Assembly (NCBI GenBank): GCA_017400135.1
Contig: JAFPVJ010000021.1
Location: 97,159 to 161,158, forward strand
Length of the DNA: 64,000 nucleotides
Direction of reading: 5' to 3'
Source: Bacteroidales bacterium
GTDB lineage: Bacteria > Bacteroidota > Bacteroidia > Bacteroidales > UBA932
Shown here: piece by piece, positions 8,382 to 16,750 of the stretch
Position numbering within the stretch: the stretch's first letter is position 1
Layout of the letters: every line of letters starts with the position of its first letter
The notes under the pieces: model-generated
Told to the model about the DNA's origin: nothing
The model's input: the letters and a program-made list of their open reading frames with translations, nothing else
Database searches by the model: none
Position numbers and translations under genes: made by a program

Positions 8382-10793
8382 ATGAAGCGCTTTTCACCCG
8401 GAGCCATCCTCCCGCTCCTCATTTTCGCCAGTATCCTAGCCTTTTTCTCATCCTGCTCCAAGGCAGACTGGAAAGATCCGTCCCTGACGCCCGCCGACCG
8501 GGCCCAGGCCCTCCTGAAGCAGATGACGCTCGAGGAGAAAATCGGGCAGATGTGCCAGTATGTCGGTCCCTGCTACGTTCCTCCGGGACAGGGCACGGCC
8601 CACGGCAACGTGGATGCAGAAGATGAGAACCTCGGACATCCTGACATGGCCCAGAAGATCCGGGAGGGCCGCGTGGGCGCCTTCCTCCACGTGCTGACTG
8701 TCGAGGAAGCTGCCGGTCTTCAGAAAATCGCGCTTCAAAGCCGGCTCGGCATCCCGCTCCTGCTCGGCATCGACGCCATCCACGGCAATGGCCTGATCGA
8801 GGGATGTACCATCTATCCCACCGACATCAACATGGCCTCGACCTTCCATCCGGAACTGATGGAACGAATCGGCGCGGAAACGGCGCAGGAGATGCGTCAG
8901 TGCGGTGTCGGCTGGACCTTCGCCCCCAACCTGGACGTAGCCCGGGACGCCCGCTGGGGCCGGATGGGAGAGACTTTCGGAGAAGACCCCTACCTGGTCT
9001 CCGAGATGGGTAAATACTACATCTGGGGTTTCCAGGGTAGGGACCGCAACTTCGCGGACGGCCATGTCCTGGCCTGCGCCAAGCACCTGATCGCCGGCGG
9101 CGAACCCTTCGGCGGTCTCAACGCGGCCCCGATGGACCTGTCAGAAAGGGAACTGCGCGAGATATACCTGCCGCCCTTCGAGGTGGCCATCAAGGAAGCG
9201 GATGTGGCGACGGTCATGACCGCCCACAACGAGATCAACGGCATACCCTGCCACGGCAACGCCTGGCTTGTGCAGACGCTGCTCAAGGATGAACTGGGAT
9301 TCGACGGAGTCGTCGTCAGCGACTGGATGGACATCGAGCGGATGCATCTGTATCACAAATGGCTTCCATCGGTCGAAGAGGCGTTCCGAGTGTCTGTGGA
9401 GACCGGCATTGACATCCACATGCAGGGCGACGGCTATCTGGAGACCATCCTGGAAGCGGTCCGCGGCGGTCGCATCCCCGAGAGCCGCATCGACGAGGCG
9501 GCCGGAAAGATCCTGGAGGCCAAGTTCGCCCTGGGTCTTTTCGAGAATCCCGTACCGGTCGTCGGTGAGCCGCTGAGGGATCTGGAGGCGCACAGGCAGA
9601 CGGCGCTGGAGTGCGCCCGCGAAGGCCTGGTGTTGCTGAAGAACGACGGCATCCTGCCGCTGCAACCCTCAGGTTTCGATGCGGCGGCCTATCCCTCGGC
9701 CACCGGCAAGGGTACGCCGGTACGCCGCATCTTCGTCTGCGGCCCGAATGCCGACAGCCAGACCATCCTGGGCGACTGGGTGGTACCGCAGCCCGAAGAG
9801 AATGTCACCACGATCCTGGAAGGCATCCGCGCGATGGCCCCCGATGCGACGGTCGAGGCTCAGTGCTTCAACGGCCGCATCTTCGACATCGACGATGCCG
9901 GGATCCGGGCCGCTCGTGCTTCCGCCGCCCGCGCCGATGTCAACATCCTGGTGCTGGGAGAGAACTCCCAGCGCTATTCCGCTTTCGGAACGACCTGTGG
10001 CGAGAACCGCGACCGCGACGACATCAATCTGGCCGGACGGCAACAGGAACTCATGGAAGCGGTGGTAGCTGCGGGCAAGCCTGTGGTGCTGGTCCTCACG
10101 ACGGGCCGCGCACTCTCCATCGGCTGGGCGCAGGAGCGTGTCAACGCCATCCTGAATGCCTGGGAGGCCGGCATGGCCGCCGGACAGGCGGTCGGAGAAG
10201 TACTGTTCGGTCTTATCAATCCGTCCGGCAAACTGCCGGTCACTTTCCCGCGCAGCGTGGGACAGATCCCGACCGTATACAATTACCGGCCGATGCAGTA
10301 CTCCCGCCAGTTCGCGATTGGGCCGACCGGGGCTCTGTATCCTTTCGGATTTGGCTTGAGCTACACGAGTTTCGAATACGGGAAGCCGGCGTTCGAGGCG
10401 GTCGCCGATGCCGGAGACTCTGCCGCAGCATCCGACACCCTGACGGTCCGCGCCGGGGATCGGGCCGCGATGACATTCACCTTGGCCAATACGGGTGAGA
10501 TGGACGGCACGGAAGTGGTCCAGCTCTACATCCGGCACAACTACGCTCCCGTGACGCGCCCCGTCAAGGAACTGAAGGGCTTCCAGCGCATCGCCCTGAA
10601 GGCCGGCGAGTCCGCGACCGTCCGTTTCGAGATCACCCCCGAGATGCTCTCGATGTATGACGCCCCGAAGGATGCAAAGACCTTCCCCGGCCTGGTGGGA
10701 TCCCGCCGCGTTCTGCCTGGCGACTACACCCTCATGGTCGGATCTTCTTCCGCCAACGCCGATCTTCAGCGACTCATCCTGCGGGTGGAATAG
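8382..10793 (+). CDS. Glycoside hydrolase family 3 lipoprotein (beta-glucosidase-like)
   Basis: An 803-residue GH3 enzyme. It has a lipoprotein signal peptide ending in a lipobox (FFSSC), then the GH3 TIM barrel (from about residue 35), the alpha/beta sandwich with the GKLPVTFPRSVGQIP region, and a C-terminal fibronectin-III-like domain (TLANTGEMDGTEVVQLYI). The nucleophile motif GVVVSDWMDIE places the catalytic aspartate at about residue 314. GH3 enzymes of this layout release terminal beta-glucose or xylose; the exact specificity cannot be read here. It should sit in the periplasm or at the outer membrane. It starts only 10 bases after the V-ATPase operon, so it may be read through from it, though a functional link is unlikely. 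Confidence 0.93.
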   Translation: MKRFSPGAILPLLIFASILAFFSSCSKADWKDPSLTPADRAQALLKQMTLEEKIGQMCQYVGPCYVPPGQGTAHGNVDAEDENLGHPDMAQKIREGRVGAFLHVLTVEEAAGLQKIALQSRLGIPLLLGIDAIHGNGLIEGCTIYPTDINMASTFHPELMERIGAETAQEMRQCGVGWTFAPNLDVARDARWGRMGETFGEDPYLVSEMGKYYIWGFQGRDRNFADGHVLACAKHLIAGGEPFGGLNAAPMDLSERELREIYLPPFEVAIKEADVATVMTAHNEINGIPCHGNAWLVQTLLKDELGFDGVVVSDWMDIERMHLYHKWLPSVEEAFRVSVETGIDIHMQGDGYLETILEAVRGGRIPESRIDEAAGKILEAKFALGLFENPVPVVGEPLRDLEAHRQTALECAREGLVLLKNDGILPLQPSGFDAAAYPSATGKGTPVRRIFVCGPNADSQTILGDWVVPQPEENVTTILEGIRAMAPDATVEAQCFNGRIFDIDDAGIRAARASAARADVNILVLGENSQRYSAFGTTCGENRDRDDINLAGRQQELMEAVVAAGKPVVLVLTTGRALSIGWAQERVNAILNAWEAGMAAGQAVGEVLFGLINPSGKLPVTFPRSVGQIPTVYNYRPMQYSRQFAIGPTGALYPFGFGLSYTSFEYGKPAFEAVADAGDSAAASDTLTVRAGDRAAMTFTLANTGEMDGTEVVQLYIRHNYAPVTRPVKELKGFQRIALKAGESATVRFEITPEMLSMYDAPKDAKTFPGLVGSRRVLPGDYTLMVGSSSANADLQRLILRVE

Positions 10794-10797
10794 TCAA

Positions 10798-10829
10798 TTT
10801 GCATTTATCGCGAATAATTGCAATATTTG
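10798..10829 (+). promoter_or_regulatory. Possible Bacteroidetes promoter before the 155-residue gene
   Basis: TTTG at 10798-10801 and AATATTTG at 10822-10829 are separated by 20 bases. The second box misses the TAnnTTTG consensus by one base. The predicted transcript would begin about 20 bases before ATG 10854. Confidence 0.4.
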
Positions 10830-10853
10830 TATGAACCTCAAAGGATTGCGGCT

Positions 10854-11321
10854 ATGGCACGGAAAGAAATCAAGTTGAAAGACATCTTCAAGATGACGCG
10901 GAAGGAGTTGCTCCAGTGCAAACTCCATCTTGCCTGTAACAACGGCAGCGAAGAACCGCTCGACGTCTATCTCCGAGACCAGGCGGAATGGTTTGCCTGG
11001 AATGCTTCCCGAGCCGGCCGCAACGATTTCAACCGTCCCCTGATTTTCTGCCTGATCCGTGATTACCATCGGGAGGACGTCTGGCTCTTTGCCGGGGTCT
11101 TGCGGGTTACGGAACGCCTGGCTGACTGGAAGGAAACCAAGGTAGGATACAAAGTCGAGATGACCGACATCGGCGCCGAATTCGCCGGTCGTCTGATGAT
11201 CGGTTTCCATCGCTATCCGGGGCTGCGCGGCCGTTCCTTCAAGCTGGAGACCTTCTTCAAGGAAATGACCGTCCACGAAATCCTGGATAAGCCTTACGAA
11301 ATCAAACTGATCTACGGTTAA
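10854..11321 (+). CDS. Small conserved-looking protein of unknown function
   Basis: A 155-residue soluble protein without signal peptide or membrane segment. The N-terminus is basic (MARKEIKLKDIFKMTRKELL), and the C-terminal half carries GLRGRSFKLETFFKEMTVHEIL. That stretch reminds me of the domain preceding the nuclease in some GIY-YIG family proteins, but no GIY-YIG motif is present, so I do not assign a function. I prefer ATG 10854 to an in-frame TTG at 10818, because the putative -7 box overlaps the TTG. Its stop codon interlocks with that of the convergent kinase gene (stops at 11319-11321 and 11318-11320). Confidence 0.6.
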   Translation: MARKEIKLKDIFKMTRKELLQCKLHLACNNGSEEPLDVYLRDQAEWFAWNASRAGRNDFNRPLIFCLIRDYHREDVWLFAGVLRVTERLADWKETKVGYKVEMTDIGAEFAGRLMIGFHRYPGLRGRSFKLETFFKEMTVHEILDKPYEIKLIYG

Positions 11322-12292
11322 TCTTTTTTCCCCACCGGGACGCCGATCTGGTGACCGGTCATGGTGAGACGAAGGGGCAGGGCGCCGACGATTTCGCCGT
11401 CGATCTCCACGATGTTTTCTCCGGACATCTCCAACAAGCGGCAGCGGCCGGTCTTCAACAGGCCGGATTCATTGACCGTGCCGTTGTAGAGGCGCGGAAT
11501 CTGGGTAAGAATCCTCAACAGCCCGGCCTTCGGGACGATCATGTAGTCCAGGACGCCGTCGTCAATCTCGGACATGGGCACCTGCCGCATCCCGCCGCCG
11601 CTGTAGCGGCCGTTGCCAAAAGCGACGGAATAGGCCTCCCCGTCAAAGACGCATTCGCCGTCCGCCACGATGCGGGTGTGGAATGCCTTGGTATGGAACA
11701 TCGTATAAAGTAAAGCGCCCAGGTAGATTAGCTTGCCGCGCTTCCCCTGCTCTTTCAGGGCGTTGACGCGCTCACAGACGTGGGAATCGAAACCCACGCC
11801 GCCGATGTTGGCCATGTAACTCGTCCCACCGGTCACGCCGGAACCCTTCGAATCCCCATCCGGAACCGGCGCCGTCTCCACACGGACGATGTCCTGTCGG
11901 GCGAAAGATCCGGCGGTCAGCAGCTCCACGGCCATCTTCGTATCATGCGGGATACCGAGCGACTTGATCCAGTCGTTGCCGGACCCGATGGGAATCACGG
12001 AAAGCGTGAATTCCTCCGGCGCCACACCGGCCTCTTCCGCATAGCGGACCAGGCCGTTCATCACCTCGTGGACGGAACCGTCGCCGCCCACGGCCAGGAA
12101 CTTGCGGTATCCGCGCTGGGCGGCCTCATAGGCCAGTTTCTCAGCATGGAACTTGTAGTTGGTCAGGGTGGTTTTGAAAGGAACGGAGGAGGCGGTCAGA
12201 AGCTTTTCAGCGATCGCCCACTGGGGCATCGTCTTGCCGGATCCGGCGTGCGGATTGATGATACAGTACCAGTCGGGGAAAAGGGCAGGCAT
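11318..12292 (-). CDS. Diacylglycerol kinase / YegS-like lipid kinase
   Basis: A 324-residue protein of the DAGK catalytic family. The N-terminal NPHAGSGKT nucleotide-binding segment lies at about residues 13-21 and the GGDGSVHEVMNGL motif at about residues 69-81, both diagnostic. The remainder is the beta-rich C-terminal domain (PIGSGNDWIKSLGIP is also conserved). Members phosphorylate diacylglycerol, sphingoid or related lipids at the inner leaflet; the substrate here is unknown. The gene stands alone on its strand, diverging from parA. A palindrome lies just upstream of its start and may be an operator. Confidence 0.88.
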   Translation of the reverse strand: MPALFPDWYCIINPHAGSGKTMPQWAIAEKLLTASSVPFKTTLTNYKFHAEKLAYEAAQRGYRKFLAVGGDGSVHEVMNGLVRYAEEAGVAPEEFTLSVIPIGSGNDWIKSLGIPHDTKMAVELLTAGSFARQDIVRVETAPVPDGDSKGSGVTGGTSYMANIGGVGFDSHVCERVNALKEQGKRGKLIYLGALLYTMFHTKAFHTRIVADGECVFDGEAYSVAFGNGRYSGGGMRQVPMSEIDDGVLDYMIVPKAGLLRILTQIPRLYNGTVNESGLLKTGRCRLLEMSGENIVEIDGEIVGALPLRLTMTGHQIGVPVGKKD

Positions 12293-12299
12293 AGGTCAA

Positions 12300-12325
12300 G
12301 TCTTTTGGTTCAAAAGACAAAACTA
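12300..12325 (-). promoter_or_regulatory. Promoter and overlapping palindrome of the lipid kinase gene
   Basis: On the minus strand, TAGTTTTG (12318-12325) matches TAnnTTTG. Touching it is a perfect inverted repeat GTCTTTTG-GTT-CAAAAGAC at 12300-12318. A factor bound there would cover the -7 box and the start of transcription. No good -33 box is visible. Operator function is inference. Confidence 0.4.
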
Positions 12326-12348
12326 ATAAAATAAACGGAGGTATCGAA

Positions 12349-12365
12349 TATTTTTGTTAAATTTG
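12349..12365 (+). promoter_or_regulatory. Tandem -7 boxes upstream of parA
   Basis: Two perfect matches to TAnnTTTG lie nine bases apart: TATTTTTG at 12349-12356 and TAAATTTG at 12358-12365. Neither has a clear TTTG 20 bases upstream. Transcripts would begin 20-30 bases before the parA ATG at 12390. Confidence 0.5.
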
Positions 12366-12389
12366 CTTGATTAACGTTATTCTGTCTAT

Positions 12390-13178
12390 ATGGGTAAAGT
12401 CATCGCCATTGCGAACCAGAAAGGCGGCGTCGGAAAAACCACCACCGCCATCAATCTTGCCGCATCGCTCGCCGTCCTGGAGAAGAAGGTGCTCATCATC
12501 GACGCCGATCCCCAGGCCAATACGACCTCCGGCCTCAACTTCCTGCCGGACAAGGACGAGAAGCGCTCGATCTACGAGATGATGATCGGCAAGATCGATG
12601 TCCGCGACGCACTGATCCAGACCGAGATCAACCTCCTCCACATGATTCCCTCCAACATCAACCTCATCGGCGTGGAGTTCGAAATGCTGGAGACCGAGGA
12701 ACGCGAGTCCATTCTCAAGAAGGCGATCGCGCCCGTCCGGGACGAATACGATTACATCATCATCGACTGCTCCCCCACCCTCGGACTGATGACGGTCAAT
12801 GCCCTGACCGCCGCCGATTCGGTGATCATCCCGGTCCAGCCGGAATTCTTCGCCCTGGAAGGCCTGGGCAAGCTCCTGCAGACCATCCGCCTCGTCCAGA
12901 ACGGCATCAATCCGGGGTTGACCATCGAAGGATTCGTCGTCACGATGTTCGACGGGCGCACCAAGATCCACGCGGAGGTGGTCGGCGAGCTCCGGGAGCA
13001 TTTCCAGGACATGGTCTTCGACACGATCATCCAGCGGAACATCCGCCTCAGCGAGGCCCCCTCGCACGGCAAGCCGATCATCCTGTACGACGTGATGAGC
13101 AACGGCTCCAGCAACTACCTCAAGCTCGCGAAAGAGGTACTCGAAAGAAACGAAAACAAGACTCAGAATGGCAACTAA
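12390..13178 (+). CDS. parA: Chromosome-partitioning ATPase ParA/Soj
   Basis: A 262-residue deviant-Walker ATPase: KGGVGKTTT at residues 11-19, the signature lysine Lys11, the IIDADPQANTTSGL switch I and IIIDCSPTLGLMTVNA Walker B are all present. ParA binds DNA non-specifically in its ATP form and moves ParB-parS complexes to separate replicated origins. Its length is normal for the chromosomal type lacking an N-terminal HTH. It overlaps parB by 11 bases. The order parA-parB-DUF5683-mltD is a familiar Bacteroidetes cluster. Confidence 0.96.
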   Translation: MGKVIAIANQKGGVGKTTTAINLAASLAVLEKKVLIIDADPQANTTSGLNFLPDKDEKRSIYEMMIGKIDVRDALIQTEINLLHMIPSNINLIGVEFEMLETEERESILKKAIAPVRDEYDYIIIDCSPTLGLMTVNALTAADSVIIPVQPEFFALEGLGKLLQTIRLVQNGINPGLTIEGFVVTMFDGRTKIHAEVVGELREHFQDMVFDTIIQRNIRLSEAPSHGKPIILYDVMSNGSSNYLKLAKEVLERNENKTQNGN

Positions 13179-14106
13179 GACCCAGAGAGGACTCGGCAAG
13201 GGACTCGGCGCATTGTTGGGAGACAGCGCCGACCTCGAAAACTTCCGCAAGCCGGTCGGATACGTCAACAAGGAAATCGTCAGCAACGACACGCCTGCCG
13301 AAGCTGCGGCGGATGTCCTGCGCATCCCCGTGGGGATGATAGAGCCCAACCCCTTCCAGCCACGCGTCACCTTCGACCCGGATGCGCTCGAAGAATTGGC
13401 CGATTCCATCCGCACCCTGGGCCTGATCCAGCCGATCACGGTCCGCAAGACCGGCGACGGCCGCTACCAGATCATCAGCGGCGAGCGGCGTTTCCGCGCC
13501 TGCAAGCTGGCCGGAATGGATATGATCCCCGCCTTCATCCTGGCCGCCAGCGACCAGGGAATGCTGGAAATGGCGCTCGTGGAGAATGTCCAGCGCCAGG
13601 ACCTCGACCCGATCGAGACCGCCCTCGGCTACCAGCGCCTGATCGACGAATGTCACCTCACCCAGGACCAGATGGCCCAGCGGGTCGGCAAGAAGCGCGC
13701 TTCCGTGACCAACTTCCTCCGTCTCCTCCGCCTGCCCGCGAAGGTTCAGCACGACCTCAAGGTCGGCCTGATCAGCGTCGGCCACGCCAAGGTGATCCTG
13801 GGCGTCGACGAGCCGAAGGACCAGGAAGCGCTCTGTGACCTCGTGATCAAGGAGGACCTCTCCGTCCGCCAGCTCGAAGACAAGGTTCGCAGGCTGGAGC
13901 GGGCCGCCATGCCCTCCCCCTACAGCGACAGCGTGGACCTGCCCGAGACCTACTACAGGGTCCTGGAGTACATGGGGCGCTATTTCGGGGACAACATCTC
14001 CCTCAAGAGAAGCGCCTCCGGCAAAGGCAGCATCACCCTCCGCTTCGACTCCGACGCGGAAATGGAAGAATTCCTCAAAGCCCTGGAGCGCGCCGACAAC
14101 CGATGA
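13168..14106 (+). CDS. parB: Chromosome-partitioning protein ParB/Spo0J
   Basis: A 312-residue ParB with the ParBc nuclease-like CTP-binding domain (IPVGMIEPNPFQPR and the GERRFRA motif near residue 108), the central helix-turn-helix (LTQDQMAQRVGKKRASVTNFLRLL) and a C-terminal dimerisation domain. ParB loads at parS sites, binds CTP and slides as a clamp. I did not find a convincing parS palindrome in the window. It overlaps parA upstream and the DUF5683 gene downstream by four bases. Confidence 0.95.
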   Translation: MATKTQRGLGKGLGALLGDSADLENFRKPVGYVNKEIVSNDTPAEAAADVLRIPVGMIEPNPFQPRVTFDPDALEELADSIRTLGLIQPITVRKTGDGRYQIISGERRFRACKLAGMDMIPAFILAASDQGMLEMALVENVQRQDLDPIETALGYQRLIDECHLTQDQMAQRVGKKRASVTNFLRLLRLPAKVQHDLKVGLISVGHAKVILGVDEPKDQEALCDLVIKEDLSVRQLEDKVRRLERAAMPSPYSDSVDLPETYYRVLEYMGRYFGDNISLKRSASGKGSITLRFDSDAEMEEFLKALERADNR

Positions 14107-15047
14107 CGAAACGCCTCCTGTTCCTCCTGGCCGCCCTGGTCTTCTGCCTGGCATTCTCCGGGACCGCATCCGCTCAGTTCAAGAAGGATGCGTTCTCGCA
14201 GAATTACGGCACCAGTGACGCGGACACGGCGCAGAAGCCCCTGTTCTCCGTCAAGGATTACATCCGGGGCATCGCGCACAAGGATACGATCCAGATCGGG
14301 ACCTCCTTCGCAGGCTCCCTGGTCCTGATCGGAGGACAGCAGATCTACAACAGGCAATACTGGAAACTCCCCCTCATCTATGCCGGAATAGGCAGCACGG
14401 CAGGATTCGGATTCCACTACCGGAGTCAGTACACCCGGTCCCTGAACGCTTACAATGCCGCATTGGAACTGGACCCCGAGACACCGTATACCGTCAACGA
14501 CCAGGCAAAGCAGCTGAGCACCTACTTCTTTGCAGGGAGCGCGTTCCTTTATTGGGCCACCCTGATGGACGGCGTCGTCAATTTCAAGAGCGAGCGCTAT
14601 CCGCTGCCGGGACGCGCGACGCTCTATTCCCTCCTTTTCCCCGGACTGGGACAGGTCTACAACCACGACTACTGGAAGGTGCCCGTCTACTGGGGCTGCC
14701 TGATCGGCGCTTACCATTATTGGGCGCTCAACAAACGGAACTATCTGAAGTACAAGAACATATACCTGAATGCAACGAGCGGCGAGCACTATGACGGCCC
14801 CTTCTCCGCGGAGACCGCACTCTACTACCGCGACATCTTCCGGCGCTACCGCGACTACTCCGTCCTCGCCATCGCCGGTTTCTATCTGATCCAGGTCATC
14901 GATGCGAATGTCTTTGCCTATATGAACGACTTTGAGGTGAACGAAGACATCTCGCTGCACATCAAACCCACCATCATCACGCCGGACGTCCAATGGGCCT
15001 CCCGCCCCGTCAACGCGGTCGGAGTCAGTCTCGGCTTTACCTTCTGA
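14103..15047 (+). CDS. DUF5683 domain membrane protein
   Basis: A 314-residue protein with an N-terminal signal peptide ending near ASAQ, then several aromatic, hydrophobic segments. The LFPGLGQVYNHDYWKVPVYWG stretch (about residues 178-198) is the hallmark of DUF5683, a family found next to parB in Bacteroidetes, and a similar GGQQIYNRQYWKLPLIYAG stretch occurs near residue 80, so the domain may be duplicated. The function is unknown. Overlap with parB and near-overlap with the lytic transglycosylase suggest one transcript linking segregation and cell wall. Confidence 0.85.
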   Translation: MTKRLLFLLAALVFCLAFSGTASAQFKKDAFSQNYGTSDADTAQKPLFSVKDYIRGIAHKDTIQIGTSFAGSLVLIGGQQIYNRQYWKLPLIYAGIGSTAGFGFHYRSQYTRSLNAYNAALELDPETPYTVNDQAKQLSTYFFAGSAFLYWATLMDGVVNFKSERYPLPGRATLYSLLFPGLGQVYNHDYWKVPVYWGCLIGAYHYWALNKRNYLKYKNIYLNATSGEHYDGPFSAETALYYRDIFRRYRDYSVLAIAGFYLIQVIDANVFAYMNDFEVNEDISLHIKPTIITPDVQWASRPVNAVGVSLGFTF

Positions 15048-15052
15048 ACGAT

Positions 15053-16750
15053 ATGAGAGCGAAACGACATATTTCCCTTCTAAGTTTGTTGCTCATGGTC
15101 TGCCTCGCTGCGGCAGGTCAGGAGACGACCATCCGGCAGAACGAGCAGGACAGCGCCCAGCGCCGTCTTTTCCCCTCCCAGAGAGACAATCGCAAGAACC
15201 ACGGCAAGCAGGACATGAAGGCCGTCATCGACTCCCTCAACCGGGTGATCGAGGAATTGCAGAACGAACTCAACCAGCGGGACAGCATCGAGAATGAGAT
15301 GGTCGAACTGATCGAAGTGGAAGAAGGAGAACTGCCGGAAGACAGCTATACCGTCGAGCGGACGGACAGCCTGCTCAACATGTGGTACATCCAGAACCAG
15401 ATCAGCCGGCAGGAATATGAACTGTTCGACGACCTGGAAGACATCGGCCGTTTCAACTCCGATTCGGTGCGGTTCACGACCAATGTCCCCGATTCGGTCC
15501 TGATGGAGCGGCTCAAGCGGATGAATTCCTTCATCACCCTCCCTTTCAACCCTATCGTCAAGAACTACATGATCCTCTATTCGGAGAAGAACGTCCCGAA
15601 GATGAAGCGTCTCCTCTCCTTGAGCGACTATTACTTCCCGATCTTTGAGGAGATCCTGGCCAAATACGACATGCCCCTGGAGCTGAAGTATATGGCCATC
15701 ATCGAGTCCGCCCTCAATCCGGTCGCCCGCTCGCGCGTCGGCGCCCGGGGCATCTGGCAGTTCATGTACAAGACGGGACGTCAGTATGGCCTGAAAATCA
15801 ATTCGTTCGTGGACGAGCGCCTGGACGTGGAGAAAGCGGCCGATGCCGCCGCCCGTTACCTGAAGGATGCCTACAACGTCTTCGGCGACTGGGCGCTGGC
15901 CATTTCCTCCTACAACTGCGGACCCGGCAACGTCAACAAGGCCATCCGCCGTGCGGGACGGCGCGACTTCTGGTCGATCTACCCCTACCTCCCCCGTGAG
16001 ACGCGCGGCTATGTGCCCGCCTTCGTCGGAGCGATGTATGCGATGACCTACTACCGGGAATACGGCATCCAGCCCAATCCCTCCCCCATGCCGGCCCATA
16101 CGGACACCTTCGTCATCCGCCGCAACCTCCATTTCGGCCAGATCAGCGACCTGGTCGGCGTGGACATCGAGGAACTGCGGGAGCTGAACGCCCAGTACAT
16201 CCACGACATCATTCCCGGCAACGAAGGTCCGCACATCCTCAAGCTGCCCTACCAGTACACCAACGCTTTCCTCGACTGCCAGGACACCCTGTACACGCAC
16301 TTGGCCGACTCCCTGCTCTCGCCCCAGATCCTGAAGGGCGTGGAGAACGGAACGACGCCCGAGCGTGACGGAGGCGCCGGCACGAGAGTCATCCGCTACA
16401 AGGTCCGCAGCGGAGACTACCTGGGCCGGATCGCCAGCCGTTACCACGTCAGCGTCCGCCAGATCATGAACTGGAACCATCTGCGCAGCAACAACATCCG
16501 GGTCGGACAGGTGCTTACTATCTACCAGGGTGGCGGTCCCGCCCCTGCCGCGTCCTCCGCCTCTTCGGCCAAATCCGGCAGCAACAAGCCAGCCTCCTCC
16601 GGCGGTTACACGACCTACACGGTCCGCAGCGGCGACTCCCTGTTCAAGATCAGCCAGCGCTATGGCGTGACGGTCAAGCAGATCATGGACCTCAACCATT
16701 GCGGCAGCAACATCAAGGCCGGACAGAAGCTGAAAATCCCCACGAAATAA
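15053..16750 (+). CDS. mltD: Membrane-bound lytic murein transglycosylase D-like, LysM domains
   Basis: A 565-residue exported enzyme. The signal peptide (MRAKRHISLLSLLLMVCLAAAG) is followed by a charged linker. The SLT/GH23 catalytic domain starts near residue 200, with the catalytic glutamate at about Glu218 in IIESALNP and the downstream GARGIWQFM and AISSYNCGPGNVN motifs. Two LysM peptidoglycan-binding repeats follow, near residues 446-490 and 520-563 (YTVRSGDSLFKISQRYGV). It cleaves glycan strands by intramolecular transglycosylation. ATG 15053 was chosen because it directly precedes the signal peptide; the in-frame ATG at 14993 lies inside the DUF5683 gene. Confidence 0.93.
   Translation: MRAKRHISLLSLLLMVCLAAAGQETTIRQNEQDSAQRRLFPSQRDNRKNHGKQDMKAVIDSLNRVIEELQNELNQRDSIENEMVELIEVEEGELPEDSYTVERTDSLLNMWYIQNQISRQEYELFDDLEDIGRFNSDSVRFTTNVPDSVLMERLKRMNSFITLPFNPIVKNYMILYSEKNVPKMKRLLSLSDYYFPIFEEILAKYDMPLELKYMAIIESALNPVARSRVGARGIWQFMYKTGRQYGLKINSFVDERLDVEKAADAAARYLKDAYNVFGDWALAISSYNCGPGNVNKAIRRAGRRDFWSIYPYLPRETRGYVPAFVGAMYAMTYYREYGIQPNPSPMPAHTDTFVIRRNLHFGQISDLVGVDIEELRELNAQYIHDIIPGNEGPHILKLPYQYTNAFLDCQDTLYTHLADSLLSPQILKGVENGTTPERDGGAGTRVIRYKVRSGDYLGRIASRYHVSVRQIMNWNHLRSNNIRVGQVLTIYQGGGPAPAASSASSAKSGSNKPASSGGYTTYTVRSGDSLFKISQRYGVTVKQIMDLNHCGSNIKAGQKLKIPTK

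Noticed and set aside
12390-14106. A parS site inside or next to parAB
   Set aside because: I looked for a copy of the GTTTCACGTGAAAC-type palindrome and did not see a convincing one in this stretch; I therefore list no parS.
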